A DNA stretch of 16,425 nucleotides, from NCBI GenBank assembly GCA_020025395.1, contig JAHHSE010000020.1:1-16425 (forward strand), written 5' to 3'. The translations under genes and the position numbers were made by a program. The notes below the pieces were generated by a model, which ran no database searches, was not told the DNA's origin, and saw nothing but the letters and a program-made list of their open reading frames with translations. The DNA is from Oscillospiraceae bacterium (GTDB lineage: Bacteria; Bacillota; Clostridia; Oscillospirales; Oscillospiraceae). Below are positions 15,243-16,425 of this stretch, piece after piece (position 1 is the stretch's first letter; every line of letters starts with the position of its first letter).

Positions 15243-15316
15243 CTCCTTTTGCGGGACACACCACCCGCTCCGTTATATCCTCTCCCAGCGGGAACATGGA
15301 GCCCCCGGGAGATTGT
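15243..15316 (-). promoter_or_regulatory. Structured leader of the ATPase-permease operon
   Basis: On the minus strand, TCTCCC (15312-15307) can pair with GGGAGA (15286-15281). CCCGCT (15292-15287) can pair with AGCGGG (15269-15264). The same GCGGG can instead pair with CCCGC (15255-15251), which directly abuts the AAAAGGAG ribosome site. These pairings exclude each other, as in a translational switch. I do not recognise a known riboswitch core. Confidence 0.4.
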
Positions 15317-15322
15317 CTATCT

Positions 15323-15351
15323 ATTATATACTATTTTTCCTTTTCTGCAAA
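15323..15351 (-). promoter_or_regulatory. Promoter of the ATPase-permease genes
   Basis: On the minus strand TTTGCA (15351-15346) and TATAAT (15328-15323) are 17 bases apart. The -10 is perfect and the -35 matches four of six. An AT-only palindrome TTTTATATAAAA (15357-15368) just upstream may act as an UP element or operator. Expected start is near 15316. Confidence 0.7.
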
Positions 15352-15370
15352 GGCTATTTTATATAAAACA

Positions 15371-15405
15371 TAAAAAGAGCGCATGGAAATTCCATGCGCT
15401 CTTTT
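15371..15405 (-). terminator. Intrinsic terminator after the binding-protein gene
   Basis: AAAAGAGCGCATGGAA (15373-15388) and its exact complement (15390-15405) form a 16-bp stem around one central base. On the minus strand it begins 14 bases past the bmpA stop and ends in a long T-rich tail (CTTTTTATGTTTTATA). It separates the binding protein from the transporter genes. Confidence 0.85.
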
Positions 15406-15419
15406 CAGAAACTGGATTC

Positions 15420-16425
15420 TTACTTCACAACGGTGAGGGTTGTGCGCTCGCTCAGCTCGGGCATTGCCTCTGTGTTGTTGTCAATCTTGATCTCGCCGGA
15501 GGCGATCTTGGTCTTCAGAGCCTCATACTCTTCCACGGTGAAGGTCTCGAAGCACCAGGACTTCTCCGCGGTGGGCAGACCCACATAGTTCTCGCCGGCC
15601 TGGAGATTCAGAACCTCCAGCTTTCCGCCCAGGTCAGCCCAGTTACCGGTGAAATACTTGTCCAGGGCAGCCTCTGTGGCGGCTTGGAGACCCTTCATGG
15701 CGGAGGTCAGGAAGGGATTGTAGGCATAGCTCTCGTTGTTGCCCAGGTGATGCTGATCGGTGTCCACGCCGATGACCTTCCCCTCGTTGTTGAGAGCGGC
15801 CTCCACAGCGGAGGTCCAGATGCCGCCGCCGCAAGCGAAGACGACCTCGGTGCCGCCCTGATACCAGCCTTCCATCTTAGCCGTAATATTGGCATCACCG
15901 GAGAACTGGCCGCCGTAGGTGTACTTCAACTCAATGTCGGTACCCATCTCCTGAGCGGCGGCGTCAGCGCCCTGTACAAAGCCCTGTCCGTAGCGGACCA
16001 CGGCGGGAACCGCCATGCCACCCAGGAAGCCCAGGCTGGTGTATCCGTCCTTAACGGCGGCGTAGCCGGCCAGATAGCCCGCCTGCTCCTCACCGAACAC
16101 GGCGCAGTAAGCGTTCTCGGCCAGGGTGGTGCCGCCCAGGTCGTCGGCGGAGACGTCGATGGCGACGAACTTGGTGTCGGGGAACTGCTCCTGGGCCTGG
16201 CCCACAGCCTCACCAAACAGGAATCCGGGCAGGACCACGATACCGGCGCCGTCCTGAACCGCCTGACGGATGGAGGCCATCCGGTCATCGTTGGAGTCGG
16301 CGGCGGGCTGATAGTAGGTGTACTCAATGCCCTTGGCTTCGCCGTAGGCCTTCACGCCCTCCCAGCAAGCCTGGTTAAAGGATTCGTCCTCAATGGTGCC
16401 CACATCGGTAACCAGAGCGATGGTG
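15420..16425 (-). CDS. nupN: BMP/PnrA-type nucleoside-binding lipoprotein, 5' end missing
   Basis: The frame is open to the window edge, so the signal peptide and lipobox lie outside. The last 334 residues are visible. They begin with TIALVTDVGTIEDESFNQACWEGVK, the first strand and loop of the BMP family, whose Asp and Asn contact the nucleoside. Later marks are FVAIDVSADD, the FGEEQAGYLAGYAAV helix, FLGGMAVPAVVRYGQGFVQGA and VIGVDTDQHH, all in family order. The protein should sit outside the membrane as a lipoprotein, capture nucleosides and hand them to the permeases encoded downstream. The GTG at 16403 is an internal codon, not a start. A strong terminator follows. This usually makes binding protein exceed transporter, here with a separate promoter for the rest. 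The symbol is by analogy to B. subtilis nupN (bmpA-like); specificity is inferred. Confidence 0.92.
   Translation of the reverse strand, partial: TIALVTDVGTIEDESFNQACWEGVKAYGEAKGIEYTYYQPAADSNDDRMASIRQAVQDGAGIVVLPGFLFGEAVGQAQEQFPDTKFVAIDVSADDLGGTTLAENAYCAVFGEEQAGYLAGYAAVKDGYTSLGFLGGMAVPAVVRYGQGFVQGADAAAQEMGTDIELKYTYGGQFSGDANITAKMEGWYQGGTEVVFACGGGIWTSAVEAALNNEGKVIGVDTDQHHLGNNESYAYNPFLTSAMKGLQAATEAALDKYFTGNWADLGGKLEVLNLQAGENYVGLPTAEKSWCFETFTVEEYEALKTKIASGEIKIDNNTEAMPELSERTTLTVVK

Noticed and set aside
15236..15328. Purine (guanine/adenine) riboswitch before the nucleoside importer ATPase
   Set aside because: The conserved junction and loop sequences of that class are not present. Only competing stems can be supported.
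16401..16403. GTG at 16403 as the start of the BMP binding protein
   Set aside because: The frame stays open to the window edge and the upstream residues TIALVTD are the expected first beta strand, so the codon is internal.

Overview
The window reads as ordinary chromosome of a GC-rich, Gram-positive, gut-type Clostridia bacterium, probably Oscillospiraceae (Flavonifractor/Lawsonibacter-like). This is an inference from the gene families, strong AGGAGG-type ribosome sites, consensus sigma-A promoters, and a DUF4179 anti-sigma factor, a CsoR/CopA copper locus and a BMP/Nup-type nucleoside importer in one place. I see no mobile element, phage gene, CRISPR array, tRNA or rRNA.

Left part (1-3711). 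The 3' end of a polytopic GT-C type glycosyltransferase is followed by a sigma-A promoter with phased GTAAC/GTTAC repeats. That promoter serves a small conserved protein of unknown function and a secreted two-SH3 plus NlpC/P60 cell-wall hydrolase. A perfect palindromic terminator separates these from a convergent, translationally coupled pair: an ECF sigma factor (TTG start) and its membrane-anchored DUF4179 anti-sigma partner.

Copper locus (3712-6598, minus strand). csoR lies directly upstream of copA, behind a TTGACA/TACAAT promoter whose start site is covered by a palindromic C/G-rich operator typical of CsoR. CopA carries one N-terminal metal-binding (HMA) domain and a second one fused at the C-terminus. 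The C-terminal domain begins with its own Shine-Dalgarno and ATG in frame, so the gene may make both full-length CopA and a free CopZ-like chaperone. This is the most interesting observation in the window. A hairpin-rich spacer and a small DUF378 membrane protein gene follow.

Exporter (7304-11528, plus strand). Two overlapping genes encode a heterodimeric ABC exporter with one degenerate and one canonical ATP site. A separate small lipoprotein of unknown function follows, under its own perfect-consensus promoter. A 38-bp perfect palindrome ends this side and also faces the next operon.

Right part (11638-16425, minus strand). A nucleoside ABC importer of the BMP/NupNOPQ type: a PnrA/BmpA-like binding lipoprotein (5' end outside the window), a double-domain ATPase and two permeases. 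A strong terminator lies between the binding-protein gene and the ATPase gene. The ATPase-permease genes have their own promoter and a leader in which two stems compete just upstream of the ribosome site.
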